A stretch of 38,028 nucleotides of DNA, from positions 1-38,028 of the forward strand of contig JABXHQ010000013.1 in assembly GCA_013373545.1 (NCBI GenBank). Direction: 5' to 3'. The notes under the pieces were generated by a model. That model saw nothing but the letters and a program-made list of their open reading frames with translations. It was not told the origin of the DNA and ran no database searches. This document shows, in pieces, positions 1-8,075 of this stretch (its first letter is position 1; each line of letters opens with the position of its first letter). A program made the position numbers and the translations under genes. The DNA comes from Gammaproteobacteria bacterium. GTDB lineage: Bacteria; Pseudomonadota; Gammaproteobacteria; Enterobacterales; Kangiellaceae.

Positions 1-1625
1 CGGCAGTTGCTTGGCTGGCCGCCATCACAGTCGCCTTGCTTGCCGGTTGCAGTAACTCCAATGATGATGAAGTGGTCGGTGGGCCGGCTGGCGATCCCGC
101 GATTATTTCGGGAACCATCACTTACGACTCGGTGACCCACTCGCAACAGGGCAATCTTGATTATAACTCGATTGTGTCGAAGCCGGTTCGTGGCGCGACA
201 GTGCAGCTGGTGGATAACGGCGGCAGTGTATTAGACGTTACTCAATCAGATGATAACGGCAATTACCAACTTGATACCAACGTCAATCTAGCGGTGCGGG
301 TGCGAGTATTGGCCGAAGCGAATCAGACCGGTAGTCCGGCGTGGGATATTTCGGTGGTCGACAATACTAATAGCGGCGCTTTATATTCGATGCAAGGGGC
401 GGTTGCCGTCGTGGCGGCAACGGCCGAGACACGCGATTTACACGCCAGTTCTGGTTGGGGTGGTTCGAGTTATAGCGGCACCCGAGTTTCAGCGCCATTC
501 GCTATCTTAGATAATGCTTATACTGCTGCTCAACTGGTTGTTGCGGTCGATAATACGGTTCAACTACCGCCTCTAACCTTAAATTGGAGCCGCAATAATG
601 TACCGACTCCCGGCGATGTATCTGTGGGTCAAATAACCACGTCTTACTACAGCAATGGCAATATCTATATCTTGGGTGCGGAAAATGTCGATACTGACGA
701 GTTCGATGCCCACGTGGTGGTGCACGAATGGGGGCATTATTTTGAAGATCGTTTAGCTCGCGCGGATAGTATCGGCGGTTCTCATTCGGGTGGCCAACGT
801 CTTGATCCTCGCGTTGCTTTTGGTGAAGGTTGGGGAAATGCTTGGTCGGCAATGGCTCTGGACGATCCGCTGTATCGAGACTCGCTCGGCAACCAACAAG
901 GTTCTGGTTTTGCCATTGATATTGAAGCAAACGCTCAAACCAATGCTGGCTGGTATAACGAAGGCAGTGTGCAAAGCATTCTTTACGATCTGTTTGATGC
1001 TAATGATGATGGGAATGACAACCTCACAATGGGCTTTGCTCCGATTTATCAGGTGTTGACCGGTGAGCAAAGTAATACGGAAGCATTTACCACGTTATTT
1101 TCGTTCATATACTACTTGCGGCAGGAAAATGTCGCGGACCAAGCTGCTATTGATGCCATTGTTAGCGGCCAAAATACGGTGTCGAGCAGCATCGATATTT
1201 ATGGTTCTAGCGAAACAAACAACGCCGGCAACGCAACCACCGTGTTGCCAATTTACACCGCCATGGTTCCAGGTGCCACGCCACAGCTGTGCAGTAACAA
1301 TAGCTTTGCAGTCAGTGGTGATGAGTACAATAAACTGGGTGCACGGCGTTACATTGCGTTAACCATTAGTCAAGCAGGCGCTTACAACTTTTCAATGGTC
1401 TCGACTAATAACAGCGGCGATCCGGATCTCTATGTTTATCGCCGCGGCGTACGTTTAAACTGTGATGGCACGTCCGACGGTTGTTCGAGCGGCGTCGGCA
1501 GCGAGTCGTTTAGTTTAAGTTTAGCGGCCGGCGAATATGTGATCGACGCGCATGATTATTTAAATGTTGATAGTGAAGCTGGTGGCGGGTTGAACTGCTT
1601 TAATATTTCGGTGACGCCGTTATGA
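1..1625 (+). CDS. Lipoprotein zinc metallopeptidase with PPC domain (5' truncated)
   Basis: Probable surface or periplasmic zinc protease. The frame is open from base 3, so the true start lies upstream of the window. The visible N-terminus is a hydrophobic signal segment ending in the lipobox LLAGC (Cys codon 48-50; +2 is Ser), so the mature protein should be lipid-anchored. Next comes a carboxypeptidase-regulatory-like beta domain (about bases 180-320). The catalytic region carries HEWGH (bases 723-737) followed about 30 residues later by GEGWGNAW (Glu codon 825-827), the HExxH...E arrangement of gluzincins. The C-terminal ~110 residues look like a bacterial pre-peptidase C-terminal domain (GDPDLYVYRRG, then SLAAGEYVIDAHD). 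The substrate is unknown and the exact MEROPS family is not certain. The stop overlaps the next start (ATGA), implying translational coupling to the following gene. Confidence 0.85.
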   Translation, partial: AVAWLAAITVALLAGCSNSNDDEVVGGPAGDPAIISGTITYDSVTHSQQGNLDYNSIVSKPVRGATVQLVDNGGSVLDVTQSDDNGNYQLDTNVNLAVRVRVLAEANQTGSPAWDISVVDNTNSGALYSMQGAVAVVAATAETRDLHASSGWGGSSYSGTRVSAPFAILDNAYTAAQLVVAVDNTVQLPPLTLNWSRNNVPTPGDVSVGQITTSYYSNGNIYILGAENVDTDEFDAHVVVHEWGHYFEDRLARADSIGGSHSGGQRLDPRVAFGEGWGNAWSAMALDDPLYRDSLGNQQGSGFAIDIEANAQTNAGWYNEGSVQSILYDLFDANDDGNDNLTMGFAPIYQVLTGEQSNTEAFTTLFSFIYYLRQENVADQAAIDAIVSGQNTVSSSIDIYGSSETNNAGNATTVLPIYTAMVPGATPQLCSNNSFAVSGDEYNKLGARRYIALTISQAGAYNFSMVSTNNSGDPDLYVYRRGVRLNCDGTSDGCSSGVGSESFSLSLAAGEYVIDAHDYLNVDSEAGGGLNCFNISVTPL

Positions 1626-2173
1626 GATTATTTATGATGCTTGCAAAAAAACTATTTATTATCGCGATAGGTTTATTGTTATTGAGCGAAACATTGGTCG
1701 CAGCAAAACCATCGGTACAACAACACTTTCAATCACCGGGTAAAAGCCAAGTCCCAATTGGCATTGAGTATGAGCCGTTTAAGCGCGCGCTACAGGTCGG
1801 AGAGCAAGTGGATTTAACCGTACGATTTACCTTTCCTGAAAACTTCTCAACAATCAATGTGGGCTTGGAAAATATGGCGCCAAGGGTATTGAATATGGCG
1901 AAAACGAGCTCGGCAACCTTAAAGTCGAGCGATTCAGGTCGCTCGGCACCCTTGAATATTCGCTTTACTGTTGCCCAAGAGGGGATCGCTTATCTTGGTG
2001 TTACTGCGCAAGTGATGGTCGATGGTGTCATGAAGTCTCGGGCATTTGCGATTCCGGTCGTCGTAGGCAAAGCCAATTGGGAAGCATTTTTGGCACCACA
2101 CGGGCAGTTGCAACGTGACGATACAGGGCGTTTGTTACTGCTGCAAGACGCTCAAGAAACTGTTAACCAGTAG
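1622..2173 (+). CDS. Exported hypothetical protein coupled to the metallopeptidase
   Basis: I do not recognise a named family. The 183-residue product starts with a signal peptide (hydrophobic core LFIIAIGLLLL, likely cleavage after LVAA). The rest is polar and beta-rich, including VDLTVRFTFPENF and PLNIRFTVAQEGIAYLGVTAQ, which reads like an immunoglobulin-like or other beta-sandwich fold. The ATG overlaps the stop of the upstream metallopeptidase by four bases (ATGA), so the two proteins are probably made together. A second in-frame ATG at 1634 is an alternative start. Roles as a partner, chaperone, propeptide-like inhibitor or surface companion of the protease are all possible; the sequence does not decide between them. 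There are no cysteines suggesting a lipobox. Confidence 0.7.
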   Translation: MRLFMMLAKKLFIIAIGLLLLSETLVAAKPSVQQHFQSPGKSQVPIGIEYEPFKRALQVGEQVDLTVRFTFPENFSTINVGLENMAPRVLNMAKTSSATLKSSDSGRSAPLNIRFTVAQEGIAYLGVTAQVMVDGVMKSRAFAIPVVVGKANWEAFLAPHGQLQRDDTGRLLLLQDAQETVNQ

Positions 2174-2236
2174 CTTGATTGCGCGGCGCTGATCCCGTTA
2201 GCATTAAGGTTTAGCGCCCGGAGCTGTTCAATTTAC

Positions 2237-3109
2237 ATGATAACCTTGTTTCGAAAAGTCGTGGTTTGCTGGCTGATCTTGGCGACTTGCTGTGCGCTAG
2301 TAGCAAAGCCTTTACCGGATTTTATTCAGCCGATGTTGACCCCTAAGCCAGTACCGGTTATGCCAGTGGCTTTGACCGTTGCCAAGCCAGAACGGCCGAA
2401 AGTATTGCTCATCATTGATGATATTGGTGACAACTATCGCCTGGGCAAACGGGTCATCGATTTGCCTGTGACGGTGAATCTAGCCTTTTTACCACGCACG
2501 CCATTTGCCCGTCGACTTGCCCAAGCTGGCTACCAATTGGGTCACGAAGTGATGTTGCATTTGCCAATGGAGTCAACCACGCGCAAAGACTTATTGCGTG
2601 AAGAAGCGTTAACCCAGTCTTTAAGCGAAAGTGAACTGCGACAAAAGTTTTTCGAAAACTTAAGTGATATTCCTCACGTGCGTGGATTCAATAACCACAT
2701 GGGAAGTTTGTTGACGACGTTGCCGCAACAAATGGAGTGGGTGATGGCGTTTGCTGCAGAGCGTCAGCTGTATTTTGTTGACAGTCGCACTTCAAGCCAG
2801 TCGGTCGCATTGCAGCAAGCTAGCGAGCAGGGACTTCGTGCCGTAGGGCGTGATATTTTCCTCGACCCCGTAGGTGACCAGGCCAGTGTTGAAAAGCAGC
2901 TGAATAAAGCTTTAGCGCTAGCCGATAAACGCGGTGTAGTGGTGATGATAGGCCATCCTTATCGAGATACCTTGGATGTTTTGGAACGCCGCTTACCGCA
3001 ACTTAGGAAAGACTACCAGTTTGTATCCCTAACCAGTTATCTCAATCAAACCAGCACGCTTGCTAAGGAAAGCCAGGCGCAGCAAAGGGATCTGAAAACG
3101 CTGAAATAG
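2237..3109 (+). CDS. yibQ: Divergent polysaccharide deacetylase family protein (YibQ-like)
   Basis: Periplasmic protein of the divergent polysaccharide deacetylase (DUF610/YibQ) family, whose members usually sit beside cell-wall genes; the substrate is not firmly established. The 290-residue product begins with a signal peptide (VVVCWLILATCCALVA). The NodB-like barrel follows with family landmarks: VLLIIDDIGDN (about residues 55-65), LGHEVMLHLPME (about 107-118), FNNHMGSLLT (about 151-160) and YFVDSRTS. The paired Asp near the first strand and the His in HMGS are the expected metal-site residues. In enterobacteria yibQ lies near yibN-secB-gpsA, and those genes follow about 4.5 kb downstream here, which supports the assignment. 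No strong Shine-Dalgarno sequence is visible before the ATG, so the start is somewhat uncertain. Confidence 0.85.
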   Translation: MITLFRKVVVCWLILATCCALVAKPLPDFIQPMLTPKPVPVMPVALTVAKPERPKVLLIIDDIGDNYRLGKRVIDLPVTVNLAFLPRTPFARRLAQAGYQLGHEVMLHLPMESTTRKDLLREEALTQSLSESELRQKFFENLSDIPHVRGFNNHMGSLLTTLPQQMEWVMAFAAERQLYFVDSRTSSQSVALQQASEQGLRAVGRDIFLDPVGDQASVEKQLNKALALADKRGVVVMIGHPYRDTLDVLERRLPQLRKDYQFVSLTSYLNQTSTLAKESQAQQRDLKTLK

Positions 3110-3123
3110 AGTGTGAATATTGC

Positions 3124-3146
3124 GCAAATAACCGACGGTTTTTTGC
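3124..3146 (+). terminator. Possible intrinsic terminator after yibQ-like gene
   Basis: A 10-pair stem with one T:T mismatch (GCAAATAACC paired with GGTTTTTTGC, loop GAC) is followed by a T/C-rich run. It lies between the yibQ-like stop and the large metalloprotease. The U-tract is partly inside the stem, so strength is uncertain. Confidence 0.4.
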
Positions 3147-3216
3147 TTTCTTCTTGCTTCCCTGTATAAGATGGGAAAGACAGTCCAAACAGTAAAATAA
3201 TAGATAAGATGTGACT

Positions 3217-5919
3217 ATGCGAAAAAAACTCATTTCCCCTATGACCCTTGCTACCAGCGTGGCTCTAACACTGGCGGCGCCTTTGTATGCCAAGTTACAA
3301 ACCACTGAGCCGAGTGTGCGCTATGCTGAAGAATTTTCAGCGCCAGCTTATTTGCCGCAAGCAGCGAAAAGTTCCGCTGGGCAAGCGGCCAAAGGCTTCG
3401 CTGTCGTGACGACTTTGCAGCAAAAGCAATTGCTCGACTCGGCGCTGGATTATCAGGTAATGGCGGTTAAATCGAGCCTGCTTGGAAAGCATTACTACTT
3501 ACAGCAAACTTATGCGGGTATTCCGATTGTTCAACAAGGTGCGGTGGCATCATTCAGTCACAAAAATGGCGCTTTGTATAAAATGCACGATTTTTCCTTG
3601 TCGCTGTCGGCGCTAGAGATTGAGTCACCCAGTCAAAAGGCTTTCTCTGAAAAACTGGCCGTGAACAAGGCGTGGGATTATCTAGTTCCGCAAGGTGAAC
3701 TTTTATCCTTACCGAAAGTTGAGTTGGTGTACTTACAAAAAGGTAAATCGTTGGTGCTGGCTTACCAGGTAGATTTATCCTTGTCAGAACCAATGGGCGC
3801 ATGGCGCCAATATGTTGCATTGTCATCCGGAAAAGTCGTTAGAGCATTACGTTTGGATCGACCACATAAAGCATCTTCTGCGACTTTGGGTATCGGCGGC
3901 AAGTTAACCGCTCGTCACGGTTTGAGCAAGCGTCAGAGTTATGCGCAAGCCGAGTTGCAATTACAAACTAAGATGGCGCAGCAAAGAACAGCAAGCACCG
4001 CCACGCGGGCAATTGTTGATGGTACTGGGCAAGTATTCGATCCCGATCCACGAACAACGTTAAATGATGCTTCACTCGAAGATCGTTCGGCCAGTGCTTT
4101 GTTTGATCCAGCCTATCAAACACGGGTTTTACGCGACATTACGCTCGACGATGTAGACGGTACCTTTGCGCTTATAGGACCCTATGTACAAATTATTGAC
4201 TTTGAAGCCCCCACCACACGACCGACGACTACAGCTGACGGGAACTGGGTCGGTAAACGTGGAGAAGCCACGTTTTACGATGCGATGACATACTACCATA
4301 TTGATGAAAATCAACGGTATTTACGTGATCTCGGTTTTACTGGCGATAGAGCCATTCAGGGCGGATCCATTGAGGTTGATGCCGATGCGGCAAATGGTGA
4401 TGACAACTCTTATTTTAATCCGATTGATAACCGCTTAGCTTTTGGCCACGGCGGAGTGCCGGACAACGAAGATGCCGATGTCATCATACATGAGTATGGC
4501 CATGCCATTCATATGGATATCAATCCGCAGTGGGGCGGTGGTGATACTGGGGCAATTGGTGAAGGTTTTGGTGACTATTGGGCGGCCTCATACAGTTTAG
4601 GCAAAACCAATGGCGCAACGTTTAATCCTGCCTGGGTTTTTACTTGGGATGGACATAATGAATATTGGCCTGGCCGGGTCCTCGATCGGGTCGACTATCG
4701 TTATGATCCCACCCAGACTTATGAAGCCCATGAAATGATCGACGGGCAACCTGACTATTCTGATGAGTTATGGTCAACACCGATTTACCAAGCAATGTTA
4801 GAGCTGGTTGATGCCGGAGTCGAGCGCGCTGAGGTGGATCAAATTATTATTGAGGCGCAATTTGGTTTGGGCTATGGCATCGCCATGCCTGACATGGCCG
4901 ACTCAATTGTGCGTACCGCGTACGCGCTTTATCCGAATGGTCCGCACGCGCAAACTTTTGCCAAGTGGTTTGAGCAAATGAATATGCTCGGCACCCAGGC
5001 GCTTGCGCTTGAAGCGGTGGTGTATACGGAAGCGGGGATCAATGGTGTAGCGGATCCGGGTGAGACGGTATCGATTAAACTACCCCTAACCAATCCAAAC
5101 ATTTATTCAGCTACCGCGGTCTCCGGTGAACTGAGTTCCGCCGCTAATACCATTGCGATCCTCCAAGATGTCAGTGACTACGAGAACCTATCCGGGTTTG
5201 CCACTGGTTCTAATATCGATGATTTTCAATTTAAGATTAACGAAGGCCTAGCTTGTGGCAATGATGTTTCTTTAAGCTATGCCGTGAATTATGAGCTGGC
5301 GACTGATCCGGCACAGCCGTTGACTGATAATTTTACGGTTACTTTTAACCTTGGCGAACGCGAATTAAACTCAACCGCTTCCTCAGAGTCGACCGCGATT
5401 CCGGATAATGATCCGGCGGGTATCCGTCAAACTATAACAGTAAGCGGAGCGGGCACTCGGGTCGATGATTTGTTTCGCATTTACCTTGATATTAGCCATA
5501 GCTATCGGGGTGACCTAACCATTCAGCTGACCTCGCCAGAGGGAACGGTGGTAACCTTAAAAAGCCCTGACGGAGATGAAGCGGTGGCCAATATTGTGGG
5601 GTATTTCCCGACCGATTTTGTGCCCGCAGAAAGCCTCAGTGCTTTTGACGGTCAAGACCTCAACGGCGACTGGGTGTTATCTATCTCCGATAATGCCGCA
5701 GACGATGTAGGAACGCTCAACTCTTGGATTATTGAAACCTCTACGCCGAGTGTCTGTGAAGATATTCCGACACGCGACGATGAGCGTCGCGACGAGGCGG
5801 AAAAGCTATTACTGGGATTGGCTGCCATTTTATTATTTGGCATTGGTGCCGGTAGTGCTCCCGCTTGGGTAATCGGATTGTTGCTGTTAGTACCGCTGCG
5901 CCGACGTCGCCGCGACTAA
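3217..5919 (+). CDS. Secreted M36-like metalloprotease with P-domain and GlyGly-CTERM-like tail
   Basis: Large exported zinc protease of about 900 residues. I chose the ATG at 3217 (MRKKLISP) over the GTG at 3211; AAG lies about 8 bases upstream. Order of parts: signal peptide (1-26), FTP/PepSY-type propeptide (about 65-205, with YLQQTYAGIPIVQQGAV), peptidase core with HEYGHAIH (His codon 4489-4491) and GEGFGDYW (Glu codon 4561-4563) as in fungalysin-like proteases, a beta domain (about 595-720), then a proprotein convertase P-domain (about 735-850, with SYRGDLTIQLTSPEGT and LNGDWVLSISD). The C-terminus has a hydrophobic segment and ends in RRRRRD, preceded by GIGAGSAPAWVIG. This is a C-terminal sorting tail resembling GlyGly-CTERM, expected to be handled by a rhombosortase. 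The propeptide implies autoprocessing after export. Confidence 0.88.
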   Translation: MRKKLISPMTLATSVALTLAAPLYAKLQTTEPSVRYAEEFSAPAYLPQAAKSSAGQAAKGFAVVTTLQQKQLLDSALDYQVMAVKSSLLGKHYYLQQTYAGIPIVQQGAVASFSHKNGALYKMHDFSLSLSALEIESPSQKAFSEKLAVNKAWDYLVPQGELLSLPKVELVYLQKGKSLVLAYQVDLSLSEPMGAWRQYVALSSGKVVRALRLDRPHKASSATLGIGGKLTARHGLSKRQSYAQAELQLQTKMAQQRTASTATRAIVDGTGQVFDPDPRTTLNDASLEDRSASALFDPAYQTRVLRDITLDDVDGTFALIGPYVQIIDFEAPTTRPTTTADGNWVGKRGEATFYDAMTYYHIDENQRYLRDLGFTGDRAIQGGSIEVDADAANGDDNSYFNPIDNRLAFGHGGVPDNEDADVIIHEYGHAIHMDINPQWGGGDTGAIGEGFGDYWAASYSLGKTNGATFNPAWVFTWDGHNEYWPGRVLDRVDYRYDPTQTYEAHEMIDGQPDYSDELWSTPIYQAMLELVDAGVERAEVDQIIIEAQFGLGYGIAMPDMADSIVRTAYALYPNGPHAQTFAKWFEQMNMLGTQALALEAVVYTEAGINGVADPGETVSIKLPLTNPNIYSATAVSGELSSAANTIAILQDVSDYENLSGFATGSNIDDFQFKINEGLACGNDVSLSYAVNYELATDPAQPLTDNFTVTFNLGERELNSTASSESTAIPDNDPAGIRQTITVSGAGTRVDDLFRIYLDISHSYRGDLTIQLTSPEGTVVTLKSPDGDEAVANIVGYFPTDFVPAESLSAFDGQDLNGDWVLSISDNAADDVGTLNSWIIETSTPSVCEDIPTRDDERRDEAEKLLLGLAAILLFGIGAGSAPAWVIGLLLLVPLRRRRRD

Positions 5920-5923
5920 TTTC

Positions 5924-5951
5924 AAGCCCAGGATATCCTGGGCTTTTTTTT
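5924..5951 (+). terminator. Strong rho-independent terminator
   Basis: A perfect 22-base palindrome (AAGCCCAGGAT / ATCCTGGGCTT) runs into eight consecutive T residues just after the metalloprotease stop. It is a textbook intrinsic terminator and separates the protease block from the SPFH pair. Confidence 0.88.
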
Positions 5952-6021
5952 GCGTAATAAATTATGTCAGAGAATGACTAGGAGGAGGCTAATTATAAGG
6001 CTTACTTAAAGAGGGAATGCC

Positions 6022-6942
6022 GTGGATATTGAATCAATAACAGTTGTTTATTTTATTTTGGGCTTTTTGATTGTTTTACTGTTTCTAGGCGTAAAGCAAG
6101 TTCGACAAGGATATCAATACAACATTGAACGATTTGGCAAGTTTAGCCGTTCACTGAGCCCCGGTTTACACTGGATCACCCCGCTCATTGAAACAGTTGG
6201 CGCGCGAGTTAATGTGATGGAGCAGGTTTTGGATATTCCAGAGCAATCCGTCATTTCACAAGACAATGCTACAGTGACCATCGATGCGGTTTGCTTCTAT
6301 CAGGTAATTAATTCTGCGAAAGCTACCTATGAAGTAAACGATTTGACGCGTGCGATGCAAAACTTGGTAATGACCAATATTCGAACGGTACTCGGCAGCA
6401 TGGACCTTGACGAAATGCTATCGAAGCGGGATCAAATTAATGCACGAATTTTAACCATTGTCGATGAAGCTACCAATCCATGGGGCGTTAAAGTTACACG
6501 CATCGAAATTAAAGATATTTTGCCACCCCGGGATTTGGTCGACGCAATGGCGCAACAAATGAAAGCAGAACGAATCAAACGTGCTCATATCTTAGAAGCA
6601 CAAGGTGAAAAACAGTCCGAAATATTGAAAGCAGAAGGCGCCAAAGAAGCGGAAATTCGCCGCGCAGAAGGTGAGCGCCAAGCGGCATTCTTGGAAGCTG
6701 AAGCGCGCGAGCGGTTAGCTGAAGCGGAAGCGCGCGCGACGGAAGTCGTCTCGATCGCCATCGCCAAAGGCGACATTAATGCCGTCAATTATTTTGTGGC
6801 GCAAAAATACGTCGAAGCATTAGGTAAATTTGCTCAGTCGCCAAATGAAAAACTGGTCTTCATGCCGATGGAAGCATCTTCGATTATTGGTTCAATCGGT
6901 GGTATAGCTGAGCTTGCTAAAAACGCCTTTAAATCAAACTAG
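6022..6942 (+). CDS. qmcA: SPFH/stomatin-like membrane protein QmcA
   Basis: Membrane-anchored scaffold of the stomatin/prohibitin superfamily, linked in bacteria to membrane microdomains and protease/quality-control complexes. Starts with GTG, preceded by GAGGG at 6011-6015 (6-base spacing). One N-terminal transmembrane helix (residues 8-25) is followed by the SPFH core (RFGKFSRSLSPGLHWITPLIE, split across residues about 40-60, and VMEQVLDIPEQSV). A long Ala/Glu/Arg-rich helical segment (about 180-250, repeated AEG/AEA units) forms the coiled coil used for oligomerisation. The length, 306, matches E. coli QmcA (305). The next gene, an NfeD-like protein 13 bases downstream, is its usual partner. 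Confidence 0.93.
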   Translation: MDIESITVVYFILGFLIVLLFLGVKQVRQGYQYNIERFGKFSRSLSPGLHWITPLIETVGARVNVMEQVLDIPEQSVISQDNATVTIDAVCFYQVINSAKATYEVNDLTRAMQNLVMTNIRTVLGSMDLDEMLSKRDQINARILTIVDEATNPWGVKVTRIEIKDILPPRDLVDAMAQQMKAERIKRAHILEAQGEKQSEILKAEGAKEAEIRRAEGERQAAFLEAEARERLAEAEARATEVVSIAIAKGDINAVNYFVAQKYVEALGKFAQSPNEKLVFMPMEASSIIGSIGGIAELAKNAFKSN

Positions 6943-6955
6943 ATGAGGTGGCGCG

Positions 6956-7432
6956 ATGTTTGAGTTATTCAGTCAACTGGAGTACTGGCACTGGCTAAGC
7001 CTTGGGTGCATTTTGCTAGTTCTAGAAATGCTGGCACCGAGTACCCTGTTTCTTTGGATGGGGGTGTCGGCGTTAGTGGTGAGTGCTTTGGAGTGGTTAT
7101 TTCCGAGTCTTAGTTGGCAAGCCCAATTTCTAATTTTTGGTGGTATGTCACTGGTGACTTTTTTCGCATGGCGACATTGGTCAAAAAGTAAGGGATGGGA
7201 TGATGTTGATGAAGAGTACTCAACGCTCAATCAGCGCTCTGCTGCGCTGATTGGCCGCCGCGCAGTATTAATTGAGCCATTGAAAAACGGCCATGGCCGA
7301 ATTCAATTGGATGATACTTATTGGCGCGTGGAAGGCGAAGATTGTGCAGAGGGAACTCAAGTGGAGGTAACCGGTATTAAAGGCGCTACACTGATTGTGG
7401 CACCTGTTGCCCCGCAAAGCGCAGTCAACTAA
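6956..7432 (+). CDS. ybbJ: NfeD-like membrane protein (YbbJ)
   Basis: Short NfeD-family protein, partner of the upstream SPFH protein. It has three closely spaced hydrophobic helices in the first 75 residues (WHWLSLGCILLVLEMLAPST, then WMGVSALVVSALEWLF and FLIFGGMSLVTFFAW), with the family's helix-breaking Pro/Ser turn. A soluble OB-fold domain follows (about 95-150: GRRAVLIEPLKNGHGRIQL and YWRVEGEDCAEGTQVEV). GAGGTGG provides a Shine-Dalgarno sequence 5-11 bases before the ATG. Length is 158, close to E. coli YbbJ (152). The pair is probably one transcript ending in the hairpin region at 7444-7513. Confidence 0.92.
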   Translation: MFELFSQLEYWHWLSLGCILLVLEMLAPSTLFLWMGVSALVVSALEWLFPSLSWQAQFLIFGGMSLVTFFAWRHWSKSKGWDDVDEEYSTLNQRSAALIGRRAVLIEPLKNGHGRIQLDDTYWRVEGEDCAEGTQVEVTGIKGATLIVAPVAPQSAVN

Positions 7433-7443
7433 GTCAAAAAGCC

Positions 7444-7513
7444 TTGCGATAGTGGAATAATAATGCTGTAAAACCAACTATTTACAGCATCTTTTGCACC
7501 TATCGCAATTTTT
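7444..7513 (+). terminator. Nested hairpin / probable bidirectional terminator
   Basis: An outer 9-bp stem (TTGCGATAG 7444-7452 with CTATCGCAA 7500-7508) encloses an inner perfect 10-bp hairpin (ATGCTGTAAA 7463-7472 with TTTACAGCAT 7481-7490, loop of 8). The outer stem is followed by TTTTT and preceded by AAAAA (7436-7440), so U-tracts exist on both strands. The inner hairpin is followed by CTTTT. Confidence 0.5.
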
Positions 7514-7522
7514 GCGCATAAT
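7494..7522 (+). promoter_or_regulatory. Candidate sigma-70 promoter for yibN
   Basis: CATAAT at 7517-7522 (5 of 6 to consensus) lies 17 bases after TTGCAC (7494-7499, weak match). The predicted start would be near 7529, 38 bases before yibN. It overlaps the 3' arm of the nested hairpin. Confidence 0.35.
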
Positions 7523-7566
7523 GCCTCCCCGACGTCATTTCTTAAGTTTAGACTAAGACACATATC

Positions 7567-7992
7567 ATGGATTCATTAATTACATTTCTTACTAACCATC
7601 CGGTGTTAACTTCGGCTTGGATTATTCTTGCGATTTTGTTGCTGCTGGCTCAAATTCAGCACATGAAGAACGGCGTGAAAGCCATTGTGTCGCAACAAGT
7701 CACGTATTTGATCAATAAAGAAGATGCTGTGGTGGTTGATATGCGGCCGATCGCTGATTTTAATAAAGGCCATATAGCGGGCGCGAAAAATATTCCACAG
7801 TCAAAATTTGAAGCGAGCCAAAAAGAACTTGAAAAGTTCAAAAGCAAACCCATTATCATAGTTTGCGCGAACGGTATTCAAGCTGGACCCGCTGCGGCAA
7901 AGCTGAAGAAAGCCGGCTATGAGCAGGTTTTTCGTTTAGCGGGTGGTTTTCAGTCATGGGTTGGCGAAAATTTACCTGTGGTAAAAGGCTAA
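7567..7992 (+). CDS. yibN: Membrane-anchored rhodanese-like protein YibN
   Basis: Rhodanese-fold protein tethered to the inner membrane, 141 residues (E. coli YibN is 143). An N-terminal helix (about residues 15-29, WIILAILLLLAQI) anchors a single rhodanese domain: VVVDMRPIADFNKGHIAGA (about 58-76), the active loop VCANGIQAG with catalytic Cys100 (codon 7864-7866), and FRLAGGFQSWVGENLPVV at the end. The conserved Cys suggests sulfurtransferase or persulfide chemistry, although the physiological role of YibN is still debated. It heads the yibN-secB-gpsA order typical of gammaproteobacteria, but the glutaredoxin gene grxC, usually between yibN and secB in enterobacteria, is absent here. Confidence 0.92.
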   Translation: MDSLITFLTNHPVLTSAWIILAILLLLAQIQHMKNGVKAIVSQQVTYLINKEDAVVVDMRPIADFNKGHIAGAKNIPQSKFEASQKELEKFKSKPIIIVCANGIQAGPAAAKLKKAGYEQVFRLAGGFQSWVGENLPVVKG

Positions 7993-8043
7993 GCTAATCG
8001 TTTTAGGGAATTGCCAAGGTCACTTGGCCATGTCGAAAGACAT

Positions 8044-8049
8044 TATAAT
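8044..8049 (+). promoter_or_regulatory. Possible -10 element upstream of secB
   Basis: A perfect TATAAT lies 26 bases before the secB start, within an A/T-rich leader. No good -35 hexamer is seen at 16-18 bases; the nearest, TTGGCC (8024-8029), is only 14 bases away. A 6-bp hairpin (GCCAAG/CTTGGC, 8013-8028) sits just upstream. Confidence 0.35.
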
Positions 8050-8075
8050 TTTTTAATAATTTAAGAGAGTTAGTT

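Noticed and set aside
502-1362. Several overlapping frames of 89-142 codons inside the lipoprotein protease gene
   Set aside because: The protease frame carries clear domains and catalytic motifs; the others have low-complexity, non-protein-like translations.
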